DNA of 64,000 nucleotides from Turbatrix aceti (lineage: Eukaryota > Nematoda > Chromadorea > Rhabditida > Panagrolaimidae): assembly GCA_963969345.1 (NCBI GenBank), contig OZ017770.1, positions 7,201,246 to 7,265,245 of the forward strand, read 5' to 3'. The notes under the pieces were generated by a model that was not told the origin of the DNA, did not search any database, and was given only the letters and a program-made list of their open reading frames with translations. The translations under genes and the position numbers were made by a program. Below, one piece after another: positions 24,130 through 36,538 of this stretch (positions are counted from its first letter, which is position 1; the number at the start of each line of letters is the position of its first letter).

Positions 24130-24434
24130 TTAGGCTGTCGGTTTCATCGACGGATTATGAACATGACTGACCGAAAGTAAAAGAACAGGGTCAGGGAAAA
24201 CGACAATGACGACGACCCAAAAGCCCAGATCAAATAAAATTTCCTTTTGCTTTGAAAAAGAAAGGTTTTCAGTTTTGAAAAACGTCCGAATAAGAGAAAT
24301 GGGATCATCGGATGGACTCTGAGATGAAGTAGGTAGGTGTCCGTTGACTGCGGACAAACTTCCATACTTTTCCGGATGTCATCATCATCATCGTCGTCGT
24401 CGTTGCTGTCTTGAGGATGCTGTGGATGCGTCAT
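24130..24434 (-). CDS. possible small single-pass membrane protein
   Basis: A two-exon model (24360-24434 and 24318-24130, intron GTTTGT...CTCAG of 41 nt) gives 87 residues. The N terminus is MTHPQHPQDSN followed by eight Asp, then a short basic and amphipathic linker (ISLIRTFFKTENLSFSKQKE) and one hydrophobic helix (FWVVVIVVFPDPVLLL). The donor matches the GAA-GTTTGT type used in the capicua gene of this window. The first exon contains a GAC/GAT triplet repeat, so it could also be repeat-derived. Low confidence without transcript evidence. Confidence 0.35.
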
Positions 24435-24492
24435 TTTTTTTTGGTTTTCTTGTATGCTCTCATTTGCATCTCATATATTTTGTAGCGTAGTA

Positions 24493-26413
24493 ATGACACA
24501 AACTATGTACTCCCTCATTTTCTACACTGTCATTTTCATCGCTTGTTCAGGTAAGCTTCTTTGATAAAATATAAACTGTCAACGACAAAAAATTTTAGAT
24601 TGTAGACAGTTTAGTGTTGGATTCAATGACCTCAACTGTCAATTTGACCATGATTTTTGCAACTGGACAAATCTCGCCATTCCCCCAGAAAATTCTCTCA
24701 GGTGGAGACTATCTGACGGAATGAACCCTATCAGCGACGTTGTGTTTTCGAGCAATTCGACGGGTTCGTTGCACTATTGCACATTTTTGCACAAACTACT
24801 CATTTGACACGTGATAAATTGCTTGGTGTTGCAGATAATAACTTTGTCTATATCAAGTTTCTAAAACGCGGCGGAAATGTCATTCTTGCGAGCCAGCCAA
24901 TACAACAAAGCGAAAAAAGCACAGAACGCATCTACAAGGTTGAATTCAAGACGTATATTACAGGATTGATTGAACTCCACGTGTGTCAAAGGTTTGTCTC
25001 ACCGCAATTTTCCCAAACCGCAGCGCAGAGTACGTCGTTTGACTGTCTGCGCGTGAGCAATATCTCACGCCTTAATGAGTGGCGCCAACAGACTGTCTTG
25101 TTGCAAACAAATTCGTCGTCTTATCAGGTTAGCAATTTGTAAAAACGTATACAACCACGCAGCAAACATCACTTCAGATATTTTTTCGTTCTTCGGGAAC
25201 GAACGCGTCTGGTTTAATTGCATTAGACGACGTGAAGGTGACTCCGAAAAATGGACTTCACCGGAATCGACGCCACGCGGAAAATCAAATTAAAGTCATA
25301 ACTTACGACAACTGGCAAAAACTGAAAGATACGTATGCATCATCAGGTGCAATCAACATTCGACCGTTTCTGGTTGTTTCTGATCAAGTTAATGGCTCCT
25401 CCGATCAAACAACGGAACCAAATTTGATCGAAGCAGCCGCAACATCGCCGCCAGACAAGATCGAAATCGTGACATCAACTACTGCAGTCTCGTGCACTAT
25501 TAGCGCCGATTGCTCAAAAAAAGACGACGCCGATAACGCGACAATATTCCAGTCGTCTTCAAAGGACGACGTTTCACTGACATCACCCCGTCTTGAAGAT
25601 CCACAAACGACTCTTCATAACCTGGCGAACTGGGTTCAGGTTCTGCGCAATGTTGCTCCCATGATTCCCATGATACCGTCCCTTATAAACTCGTTCAAAT
25701 ACAACGACCCGCCATCGTCAGCGGCTGCGTACGGTGCAGAGACGTACAGGGATCCCACACTGCATACAGGCGATAACTTATTTTCGTGGAAACCACCAAG
25801 CAACGTTCCGCCGATACCAATAAAACCAATCTCCGTTCAAAACAATGTTAATCCATTTCGCTTGCACTCAGAAAGAAATGTGGTCGAAGAAACCACCACC
25901 GTGCATCCGACTGCGCAGAAAAACAATCCGGACAATGAAGACATTAATCTATCATCTCTGACTGTTAATGAATTAAAAACGCTCGAGTTGATCCATAAAA
26001 AGATATTTCCTATTCCTAAAAAGGATTCAACGACAGTAAACAATGATATTCGTCATACTGTTGACAAACAACCGTCTTCTACCGTGCGACCCATCAACAT
26101 TCACCGCGTGACGACTGGGCGACCAGAACCAGAGGTCAACTCTCAAAGTTTTGTAGTTTTTGATAAGCCAAAACAAATCAAAAGCGAGATGAATGACACG
26201 ACCAAACAGTTTCGCTATCTGACACCTCAGATGATTAGAGAACTCAACATGATAAGCAGCATGCCCGATCTCGAAGAATTGACGGAAGGACTTGATCTCT
26301 CACTTCTCAACAAACCAGGTGGCTTCGCCAAGCTAAAGCAGCAGTTTCTAGACCGGTTATTTCAACGCATTCCCCTGAGTCAGGCAGATAATGATTTATT
26401 GAGAACTTCTTAA
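24493..26413 (+). CDS. secreted MAM-domain protein with long disordered tail
   Basis: 583 residues from four exons (24493-24550, 24599-24763, 24835-25127, 25178-26413). A signal peptide (MYSLIFYTVIFIACS) is followed at once by a MAM-type domain. Its signature pieces are NDLNCQFDHDFCNWTN (Cys-Phe-Glu/Asp...Cys-W opening), YIKFLKRGGNVILAS, VEFKTYITGLIELHVC and the closing SSGTNASGLIALDDVKVT. MAM domains are extracellular adhesion modules in receptors and metalloproteases; here no protease or membrane segment accompanies it. The remaining ~380 residues, nearly all in the last exon, are Ser/Thr/Pro-rich and likely extended and O-glycosylated, with a helix-prone patch near the end (LTPQMIRELNMISSMPDLEE). 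It may be a cuticle or matrix protein, by inference. AATAAA at 26524-26529. Confidence 0.82.
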
Positions 26414-26523
26414 ACCCTGATTTATTTATCAAAGTAAATATCACTAATTATAGACGATAGCCATTTGATGAATAATAACTCGATAGCCCTGATAAGAACG
26501 AAAACGCGAGGTTGATGTCATGG

Positions 26524-26529
26524 AATAAA
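26524..26529 (+). other. polyadenylation signal of the MAM gene
   Basis: AATAAA on the plus strand, 15 nt short of the stop codon of the convergent S1P lyase gene. The lyase has its own AATAAA on the minus strand at 26421-26426. Confidence 0.5.
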
Positions 26530-26543
26530 CACGTGACTGCACA

Positions 26544-28329
26544 CTACATATCTTTGTTTGGCAGCGAATAACACACGTCTAAATAGGCATACGCAAAATC
26601 ACTGACTATGGAGCGATCCGGGATGCTTTGAACTTTCTTGTACAATGCTGAGATACCATTTGCTTGTTTGCTTGGATTTGAGAGTATGGAACGGACAACT
26701 TTTTGGCAGTCTTCAATGAAGTCACTTGCAACGTGGCACTGTGTGTGCAGAAGTGTGACCATTAAATGTACGCTGAAAAAAAAATGTAGCGGTGAGATGA
26801 TGTTGATCGCATTTAAAAATATCTCACCCCGATGGGAATTGCAGTGCAGACAGCTGCCAGCCGAGGCGATTCATCATCTCATGAAATAAATAGATGTCTA
26901 TCACATCGGATGTAAAACTGACAATGCAGACATCCGAAGCACCTTGTAGTCTTAATTCGGGGATAGCTGCAATGCCGTCTCGTAATTTTCGTGTCGTATC
27001 GACGACAGCCATAGATTTTTGGGAATAACTGCTGCAGCCATGAAAGAGTAGAGCAGACCACGTGAGAGCAATGTTCAGCCCAGACCGACTTCCTTCCAAC
27101 GTAGCCGACGCGTAAATACCACCTTGCCAGTTTGGCTGGCAGTAGTACTGATGGTGAAGATATGACGAATTGCGATAACATATTACAGACGAGCCTTTGG
27201 GGGTCAACGCGTACTTATGCGTATCCGCGGATATACTACTCACCCCGGCGACATCGAACCCGAATGGCGGGATTTGATATTTTTCAGAGTCGAGGAAGGG
27301 AAGCAGGAAACCTCCCAGACATGCATCAATATGCAGGGGAATGTCTCGGGCACTGCAGATATTACCAAGAGACACCACGTCATCAATTGTACCGTAGGGA
27401 AAGTTTGGCGCAGAAGCCACAACCAAGGCTGTCTGACTGCAAATTGCTTTTTCCACTCGTTTGACGTCAACGGTGAAGGTCACCGGATCTAGGGGAACTT
27501 CGATAACTCTCAACTCGAAGAGTTCAGCAGCTTTGTAGAAAGCGGCATGCGCGCTCGTTGGCAGGATCATTTCAGGGAAACGAACCCCCTTGGAGTACGC
27601 TCGATTCCTGTGAGCCAGGCATGCAAGAAGTATGGACATTGAACCTCCGGTTGTCATCTGCAAAAATCAAAAGATAAGCAGCTTAAAGGAAGGTTAAAAA
27701 TAGCGTATCAAAAAAACGTACTGTGCCGCACGTATCGTCATCTCCTTTCAGCAAATTGCAAGTCATTCTAACAACTTCAGCTTCCATTTTTCGGACACCG
27801 GGAAAAAGTTTTGGCCAAAGAGGATTTGAGTAAGCATAATTTTCGAAAACTGCTTTGTACATTTTCATTTCTTCGGCATCGTGTTTGGAGCTAAAGACAG
27901 CACCGGAGACTCGTCCTTGCTGGTACCTAGGAGTTTCTAACTCATTGTAAATCTGCGATAGTCTGATAATTTCATCCGCAGATTCACCGTCGTGAGGAAT
28001 ATTCGTTCGCCGAGTATTTGTGTTGTCAACAGCGTGTATGCTCTCGTAGAGGTCTTTACGGACTTTTTTGAGCTCAGTTTCAATTTGATTTCTGACATAC
28101 GGTATTGACTTCACAATTGAAAAAAATCTTTGTAATACAGCTTTGAAAATTCCTAAAAAAATGATAAAGATCAATTTTATGTGCTAAAAAACTCACTTCC
28201 TGGATAATGTCGAATTTCGGGAAACAATAGATAAATGGCATAGAGCAGCAGACTGAAGCTTACGGTAAGTCCTAATACATCGGAATAAATAAATTGAAAC
28301 GCACTGGGAATACTGGATATATTACTCAT
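26544..28329 (-). CDS. spl-1: sphingosine-1-phosphate lyase
   Basis: PLP-dependent enzyme of the endoplasmic reticulum that cleaves sphingosine-1-phosphate to phosphoethanolamine and hexadecenal, the exit step of sphingolipid breakdown. 540 residues from four exons (28197-28329, 27722-28152, 26828-27657, 26544-26772), close to the family's usual 550. An N-terminal membrane anchor (LGLTVSFSLLLYAIYLLF) precedes the catalytic domain. Landmarks are RVSGAVF, NPLWPKLFPGVRKMEAEVV, the PLP-phosphate loop MTTGGSMSILLACLAHRN, HIDACLGGFLLPFL with the PLP-contacting Asp, SISADTHKYALTPKGSS with the Schiff-base Lys, and the C-terminal region starting VHLMVTLLH. All key residues are present, so it should be active. 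It is convergent with the MAM gene and lies 630 bp downstream of capicua on the same strand. Confidence 0.95.
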
Positions 28330-28958
28330 CTTAACTGACCAGTATATGACGCTTGTGGCAAAGTGATTACGAACGCTATTCTTGTAGCGTGCTTAAATTT
28401 AAAAAGTGCAGGGATAGGCGGAGATGATCAGGAACATTCAGGGAGCAAATCAAATAACCGATTATAGTTGACGGTTCAAAAATTTGTATCTAGGTTGGTT
28501 CTTTGACGAATATGTCCACAAAGAAGCACAAACAACAGCCGACATATGCATATGTGTTTATTTTATTACCATAAAAAGGCGGTTGAGATCTTGGTTTGTA
28601 AGGGGTTAACTTATATGTACATTGCAGCCAAAAACGTGTGTTGAAGACGCCCCGAGAGAGATCACGTACATCGTCCCATCTGATCTTCTCTTTTTAGTAT
28701 GATCCTGTCTGTTGCATTGGTCCAAATTTGCTGGCGGTAACTCTTTATCATCATGAGCACAACACAAACGAGACAGACGACAAAAACGTGACTCGATTGG
28801 TACCGCTCGGGAACAAAAGACAATGTCATCATAGACGACTTTATTTGCAGCGTGATTAGAAACGTGTCTGAGAAAAAAAACAACTAAAAAAATTTAACAA
28901 AAAATTATTATCTGTTTATGATCGTTACACTTATTTTTTAAACGATTACACCGTTTTC
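28330..28958. other. spacer between capicua and S1P lyase
   Basis: About 630 bp. It contains a minus-strand AATAAA at 28840-28845, suitable for the end of capicua. The lyase start is immediately preceded by TTAAG, a possible trans-splice acceptor. A 73-codon open frame here is not supported. Confidence 0.45.
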
Positions 28959-31900
28959 TTATTCAAAAATAACCGGGGGCACATTACCGCGTGGAGTTGG
29001 GGGTAGTTTGGGTGATTGAACGTCTGCCATGATTTTTTGACGCACTTCACGTATTTTCAGCGTAAGAAGTTGTCTGTTTGGGAATATAACAAGGTGATTT
29101 TGGTGGAATTGCGTTATGATCTCAGCTGAAAACAAAGTATAGATAGAAAACGTGAGAAAATACATGAAAAAAGAAAAAAATTATACCTGACGGATACAAA
29201 CCATGATCTTTTAGTAATTGGACAATAAGTTGTCTTCTTTGATCCAGCAGACGCCGGTTCATGGACTTTTCGGTTCCGAAGTTCGGCGTTCTGGGCGTTG
29301 ACGGGCTATAGATAGATGAGTCGTCTGAATCATCAACAAGCTGTGCCTAAAAATAAACCATCAAAACAATTTTACTGCAACGCGCGAAGAAAGATCGCTC
29401 ACATGATCTTGATTAAAATTAGGACCAAAGAAGTACCCTCCATCGTTGTGGGCCGGAAACATTGCACTCTTAGGAACCATTGCCTGTCGGTCCAAACCGT
29501 GTTTTTCCTTAATCCAATTCCGAACTACAATTGAAGGAGTCGTCGGCAGTGAAAGTGTGCCTCCACGTGTGGATGGCGTGAAGGCCGGTAGGTTGGCGAA
29601 TTTGTCGGCAAAATTAACTTTTGTCAACACGCGATCCATACTGTCATCGCTGCGCTTGAACAACTTTTTGTAGGGACTATCCGGTGGAATGGAGTTCTAA
29701 AAATACACTTCTATTGATAACATTCAGAACGAGTCAAACCGTGTCCGACGCTGGATTACTTGCCGAATCACTGTCTACGTAAAAACTGTTTGCATAATTT
29801 GGCTTGTGTCTTTTCTGACCCTTTGCAAGTCCGCGTTGAGCAGGGGTCGGCATGAGCACGAAAGGCTGCTGGAATTCAGGCGAATCCGGGTTGCTTCTTT
29901 TCTTTGGACGCTTGCTTCCGATAGACAGGGTATTGTTAGCGTCACCGTTCAACTTCAACCGTTCGTTTGTTATCAGCATGGTACACCAAACTAAACTCAC
30001 AGTTTTCTTCAACCCGTTTATTTCGGGATCGCTAATTTCATCGCTCGATGAAGGCTCATTACCGTCTTCTCCTTCTTTGCGTTTGTTTCCATCTTTGCTA
30101 CACCACTTCCACTTCGGGTGTGCCTTGAAGTGAGCTTCTTTTACCTGCAAAGATGACTCAGAGTGCATATTACAGGGGACAAACAAAACAAACTTCACTG
30201 GCTAAATCGTGGTAAACCTGCTTTTCTTCAGGACCCAAGGCATACCACCATTCGCCTAAAATTTTGGATACCGCACGGTTATCCTTGTTCGGGTGTTTTT
30301 CCTGCACAATTGGTCGGTGACGTTTTGAAAATATCATAAAAGCATTCATCGGTCGTCGGATATGTAGAGGACCCAATTTGGGAGTCAGAGGTGTTACCGG
30401 CTCGCTATTGTCATCTTCGCTTTCTATTTCCCGTTTTTTTAATCCCCCTGAAATTATTGGAACTGTTCGAGTTTGTTTTTTTGGGAGAGAATAAAATTTA
30501 CGTTTTTTTATGAGCTCAATGGCTGGAAGCTTCCAATCGTTGGAAATGGTTTCGACTTTCTCGCGCATTTTTGTAAGGGCTGGGGGACCATTGTAGTGAT
30601 CTATTGGCGATGCACACAGAGGCAACGGAATGCTTGTCAGATCACAGCTCTTGAAAGACAACGGCAAAAGCACAGAAGACGCTGGATCGGTGTTTTGTTT
30701 GGTGAGAAAGTCGATAAAATGCTGAGGAACTGATGGCACTTGCAGATTTTTATCCTCCATGCGTATTTTTTCTCTTGGAACCACAAACTAAAACAATTAC
30801 TCATTTTTTACGTCTGGCTTTGCTTCGCTTTCCCTTATTTTTTCGCCGGGTCAAGACATTACTCACGCGACCTTTGATCAAAAAAAGCTTAAATTTCAGT
30901 GTTTTTTTCAAATGGTACACACCTGCAGGTGCCTATTGGTAAAGTTCTCACGTGGCTTCAATTTTAGGGATTGTACACTTACCGAATGTTCAGTTAACGG
31001 CTTTGACATGCTATTTGCGTCGCTGGTTGTAGCGCTCGATTTGTTTACAATTGGCGCAATCTGATGCCACGGAACGACAGGACACAACGTAGATCCTATG
31101 CAGCGCGATGCATTGACAATAAAATGGTCCGCTAAAAGAGACAAAAAACGTCAAAGAAGAAAGCGGATACGTGTTGCAAGTGCTACTGGCGCGCGCTACT
31201 CACCGATGCCGATGGAATGTGTCGGAGTTGACGCATCTGAGTCCAGATACCATGCATTTTCGGAAGTTGTCGGGATTCGTGTTAAGACAACGGGCAAAAG
31301 CTGCAGAGGACCGGGTAATCGGCGTACCGGTAAGTTGGTCGTGTAGTCCGCTTCGAGGAGTTTATTCATTGCGTTGTAGCGAGATAGTATGGCTACACTT
31401 GGGGGATTTCTGAACGACTTTTGACTAAACACCTCCTCGCATGGAGCAATATATTCGGGTTTCGCAGCCGTAGATAAAAAGGCTGAAACAAAAAAGCATG
31501 GTTACGTCCGGCTTTTTTTTGAGAAAAAAAGAGTCTAAATTTATAACCAAGACATCATTAACTACAACCACACCGTTCGCATAGACACGAATGAAATACG
31601 AATGGAAATCCAAGCTAGGCAGAAAAAATTATCAATATTCGCTACAAAAAGCTTGTTTGCCGCGGCTATGGCTACCAGTGATGAATAAGTGTATCAATAA
31701 GGTGATGAGGCAGCAAGGTTGCCTGAGTGCGGAGAAAACAAATCACAGGATGTCGTACAAAGCATGCCTCCGTCGAAAGCATTTGACTCATCATTCGAAA
31801 AAAAAACAGAGCCAGCCTTACGTTGAAACAACGTCATGAAAATAGCAAAAAGCTTGTTGAAACGTCAACATTAAAAATTGGTCTGCTATGGAAATATTTT

Positions 31901-33916
31901 TTGAGGCTTTACAATGAGTACAAAGCTAATTTTTTTTTGGAGATATACTTTTGCGAAGCCTAATTAAAACGGACGTCAGAAATCTAAACGATCGGTGCGG
32001 TGCTTGCAATTAGCATTATTAGCACGTTACGTAGCCCCTTTCTATTGTTAAACAGTTTTTTGTTTTAAAAAATTGGAAAAAAAAAGCTGCCTCTTGGTTA
32101 CTTTTTTTTACAAAATACGGCAAACCAAAAACAAAAAACCAAGCGAGAAACTAACCTGACTGAGGCGTGCGTGATCTTGTCATACGTTGGCGGTAGGTGC
32201 CTCGGGCTGTATTCCATGCACACACAACCAATTCGCGGCTTTCAATTTTGGTGCGGAGGGATAGATGCCGAGAACAAAATCCCCTACGTTGAGATTCCTG
32301 AAACATGAGCAATTAGCCGCAAGACACTAGCCAGACCGCACGCTTCTAGTTTGGTTCGTGCCCATTCTCATACGCAAAAAACTTTATCCACGCTTAAGAG
32401 ATAGAGTCAAGTGTGTGTTTTACTGAGATTTTTTCATGTTGCTAGCAACAACGATGCTTTTAATTGACTCCGCGCCATAGAGATTCTGTAGTAAAGCCCA
32501 GTGTTCTGTTTGTATTTTTTTCCATGCATATACTAACTACAAAAACCGGGACAAAAAAAACCCAGGGACTAGTATTGAAAATTTTTTGTCCGATTATGCG
32601 TACATCCTCAAGTGGTTTAGACTGATGATAATGCACGCTTTATGTTAATGAAAGCGTTATCCTCTTGCCTGCTCCGGTCGAAAACGCAGAGTCATAACAT
32701 AACCGCAAAGGTGGTGGTGTTTTCGATTTGCAATAATGAAAGTCAACCCCATATTAAGAAACTGAAATCATAGTATACTTCTTTCAATTGAAAGAAAAAA
32801 AGTGTAATTATCTCCGGTTAAAAAAAATAGACAAACATTCTACGAAAGCAAATGGCTTTATCTGATGAAAAAATTGTAAAGTTAATGTAGTGTATAAAAA
32901 TCGAAAATAATGAACAGATGAGTAATTCATTATAAAACAGTTATCTTTAGTGGCAAAAAATGTCTAGATTGATTCGAAAAACCATGTCGAAAGTAAAAAT
33001 ACGCGCATACTCACGATGCTACGTCAAGACAGAGAAAACGAGCAAGCTCACACACTTAATATTTTCCGTTTGTTCAATTGCAAAACAAAATAAACGTCAT
33101 ATGTCCGTGTTGCTAGCAGCATTATATTCAAGCACACATAACCGTTGGTAAAAAAACGTGAAAAAATCTTTTTTTTTCAATTTTTTTAGGTTTATATTTG
33201 ACAGTGTGCCAAACGCAATTATTTGTATTTGCCCCTTCAAAAACTTACCTTTGTGCAACCATCTTTTCCGCATAATCGTCTCCATTGCTTTCCATTGAAC
33301 TTTTTACGAATGCCGTTTGACGACACTGTGTCACCCTTTTTCACGCCTTTGTTCTGAAATTTAAATGAAATCCATCGGAATGTGCTGAATAATATTTTTT
33401 ATGCGTCCATACTATTACATGTCCAATGGCATGGGGCGGCTTTCGTGTTATGCATAGAGTAAAAAAAATAATGAGAATCCGTGCATAAGACAAATGAATA
33501 AACGTTGATTTAATTTGTCCTTTTATTCTATTTCACCGCGTAGATACTATGTACTACTACGCGCTTAATGGCGCCGATGTGTGAACACAAAATTATGTTA
33601 AATCAACGAGAACAAAAAATTGTTGCACGTTTTTTTTAGAAAGGGGGGCATATAACCAAACTGAATGAATAAAAGCCGCGTGAGAATATGTGTACAAGTT
33701 TTTTTCCAGAGCACTTTGCCATCCAGAAAATGGCAACAAAAAGGATGCAAAACTTGGCATACAAACCTTGTCATTTGTCTTGGCATCGACGATACTATGG
33801 CCCACAGCGTTGGTTGCAGAAGTAGTGGGAAATTGCATTGGGATGCCATTTACAAATGGAATTCGATTTTTCGGAGTCGATGACGAATAATGATCATATG
33901 GAAAATATGTAGTCAT
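28959..33916 (-). CDS. cic: Capicua, HMG-box transcriptional repressor
   Basis: Nuclear repressor acting downstream of receptor tyrosine kinase/ERK signalling. Ten exons give 814 residues (33767-33916, 33249-33353, 32156-32297, 31204-31482, 30983-31131, 30194-30787, 29740-30144, 29403-29696, 29187-29346, 28959-29125). An N-terminal conserved block spans exons 2-3: [18 protein letters not shown] and [17 protein letters not shown]. Exon 4 has [14 protein letters not shown] and exon 5 has [11 protein letters not shown], both recognisable in Capicua. The HMG box begins [16 protein letters not shown] near residue 418 and continues [16 protein letters not shown] and [14 protein letters not shown]. 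The C1 DNA-contact domain is at the C terminus ([20 protein letters not shown] and [13 protein letters not shown]), so this is a full DNA-binding protein. Exon 7 holds an optional in-frame 48-nt intron candidate (GTGAGT start). Start chosen as the first ATG of exon 1; a longer isoform is possible. Confidence 0.95.
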
Positions 33917-36538
33917 TGGCGAACAACGACGAATGAAATGTAACAAAATAACACGCGCTTGAAGAAATGGTCGTCGAAGAGGACGAAGAAGAAACCGTGT
34001 ATTTGATATCACAAATGATGTCTAAGAATATATCGATGAAAATTGCGCGATAAAATGTTGCTTGCTAATGGACAGATTAGCTGACTTTGGCAACGGCTTA
34101 CACGCTGTCTTCGACGGCAAAAAGCACAGGAGGCAGTAGTAAACGATGTGTCGTCAAACTTCCCGCAGGCGTGAGATACGAGACGAGACGACGAGAAAAG
34201 CGATGCTCAAGGATAAGCAAAAAATTTAAAATGTTTGAATAATATTTCGGGTCACTCGTTGACGAAAGTGTCTTAGGCGTGACAAAAGGCCCGTTATGGT
34301 CCTTTTATATTATTGAGAGCAGAAGCAAATGAAGCGACGAAACGAAGGGCACGCGTCAGTGGCGCTGACAGCAACTATGAGAAAAACTCTTTTTTGGAAG
34401 ATCAATGTACAGCAAACGTAAGGTTGTGGCACCGCCTGATAGTCATGTACCGCCTTAAGAAGGTGCACAGTAATTGGTCCCGCGCATACTAGTCAGCGGG
34501 CGTTGTGACGACTAAAGTTCTGCAAGAAAGAGGAGGTGAAAAGTGCCGTACAGGAACACAGAATAAAATACGAAACATGTAGGCCAGCGTACAAACGTGT
34601 AGTCTAAATGCCGAAAGTCAATTTTTTGTGAATGTGTAAAGCGCCCGCAGGGCTTTTTGTAGTAAAAGTAAAAAAAGAAACAAAACCGCCCGGTCCCCAA
34701 ACTCGACGACAGTTTATAAGAGACACACGTCAGACCAAGGTGTCAAGCAGTCATACCGTTATTCACTTACAGTTTAATTTTTTACACATAAACCATATTC
34801 TGGACGATAATCAAAAAAAAAGAGTATAGCAAATAATCCAAATCTGTCAAAAATCTGTTTCAATAGTAATGAATCACATACTCAATGACAACAACAAGGT
34901 AGAGACTGGTCCGCAGTGAACTGAGTTTGATTCTTTCCAAAAGAGTCCGTTTTGAGTTCACATTAAAGCAATCATTGGCAACAACGAGCGTGTGTGGACG
35001 ATGCCGCTTGTCCTGGACAAGACTAGCAATGTTGTCCGGCAACTTCAATATTCAACCGCGAGTAGTGAGAAGGAAGACGACCGTCAGTCTTCTTCAACTG
35101 CCGCAAGCTGCATTCGTCACGGTTTTTTTTTCTCATTGCGTTTGTGCATGTTTATTCAGCACTACACGTTTTTACTTTTTTTGTTTTTGAAACTTTTTAC
35201 TCTGCAAGCAATCATCGCGTGTGCCATTAATGCTAAAATGTCAAACGTTACATACACCCTGTAATTTTTTATCTATTTGTATGTACATTGTGTGATGATG
35301 CCATGGGCATCCCATCCATCATTGGCATGTGATAATTTTTTCATACAGCTGGTTGGAATTAAAATGACATATCGGAAACATATAAAACAAGTTGAATTGC
35401 ATATACATACAAGAAATACGTCAACTGCATTAAGATGTCACAGTATGCGCAAATAGCATAATGACACAAGCAAGGGTATTTGATATTCCGGCGGAGTATT
35501 ATTTCTTCGACAAACGTAGCCATTATCTCAGCCAAACTTTGCAAATCTTTGGTCTGTTCGACGAAGCAAAAGCAAAAGCTACCTGAAATATCTGTTGCCC
35601 TCTTTTTTTTGCCTAAAAAGTTGGGCGTAATTACATTCTTGTTATACCACCGTAGGCGTGATTTTAAACTCGGCACTTGATAAAAAAATTGCGTTAACGT
35701 ATGTCACATGAAAATTGAATGAAGTTGATAGTATTTAATTCACGGGGAGAACGCTGCTCGCATTCGACTGTCTGCAACCGCAGAAACGATGTTAATCATT
35801 GCTTTTAGCAATGCTAGCGATTGCATCTCGCACCTGCTTCAAATTTGCGTGGCAAAGGTAAAACAACCTGCGTTTAATTTCTTACACTCTACCCTAAGGC
35901 AAGGAAAAGAAAAACGCTAATGTCCACCCAAAATAAACGCAGCACTGCAAATGCTTTAAAAATCTGAGACAGACTTTAAGACACATTCGATCGGGACAAC
36001 ACACGTACGGACAAAGCCTTCAACTCACCTAGTCGAACATGTACACCACCGCTGAAACAAGTCGATTTTGGAGTGCAAGCTTGTTGATCCCGATTCGGGG
36101 TCGGTCCTTTTTACCTTTTTTGTTTGAAACAACTGAAGAGCAAATCATCCCTGAATGACGCTCGACTCAACGACGGCCTGATCCCTGCTGTCTTTTGATC
36201 CATTTGCTTGTCTGCTGTGCCATCAAGTTTTGCGGGAGGCTATCTTTTTTTCCCGATCCCATTACTTGAACGTAACTTGTGTTCATATCACTAGCACCAT
36301 CATTTTAGCCATTTTATCCTGTGAGCGCCGAGTACCTTCACAATATTTCGTATGTGTTATAAATATTTGTCTGTGCTTGTGCTCAACTTTTTTTTTATCC
36401 TGAATCCAAGTGTGACCCTTATTTTACCTTTTTTTCCTTGCAATGCGTTGGTGGCTTGACTGAATTGAAATCAATTGTGTTACTCATAGTTCGTCAAAAC
36501 CACAGGATCGACCCCATTCATTGCAGACGAGGAGTCGG
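33917..36538. other. intergenic, divergent promoter region
   Basis: 2.6 kb between the start of capicua (-) and the start of the C2-C1 gene (+). Minus-strand acceptor-like sequence ATTCTTAG near 34022 could serve the capicua 5' end. A minus-strand 62-codon frame at 34860-35048 has protein-like composition but no partner exons. A GACGAGAC-type simple repeat occurs near 34180-34195. No gene is supported. Confidence 0.4.

Noticed and set aside
27132..27492. Plus-strand frames of 91-110 codons
   Set aside because: Antisense to the S1P lyase catalytic exon.
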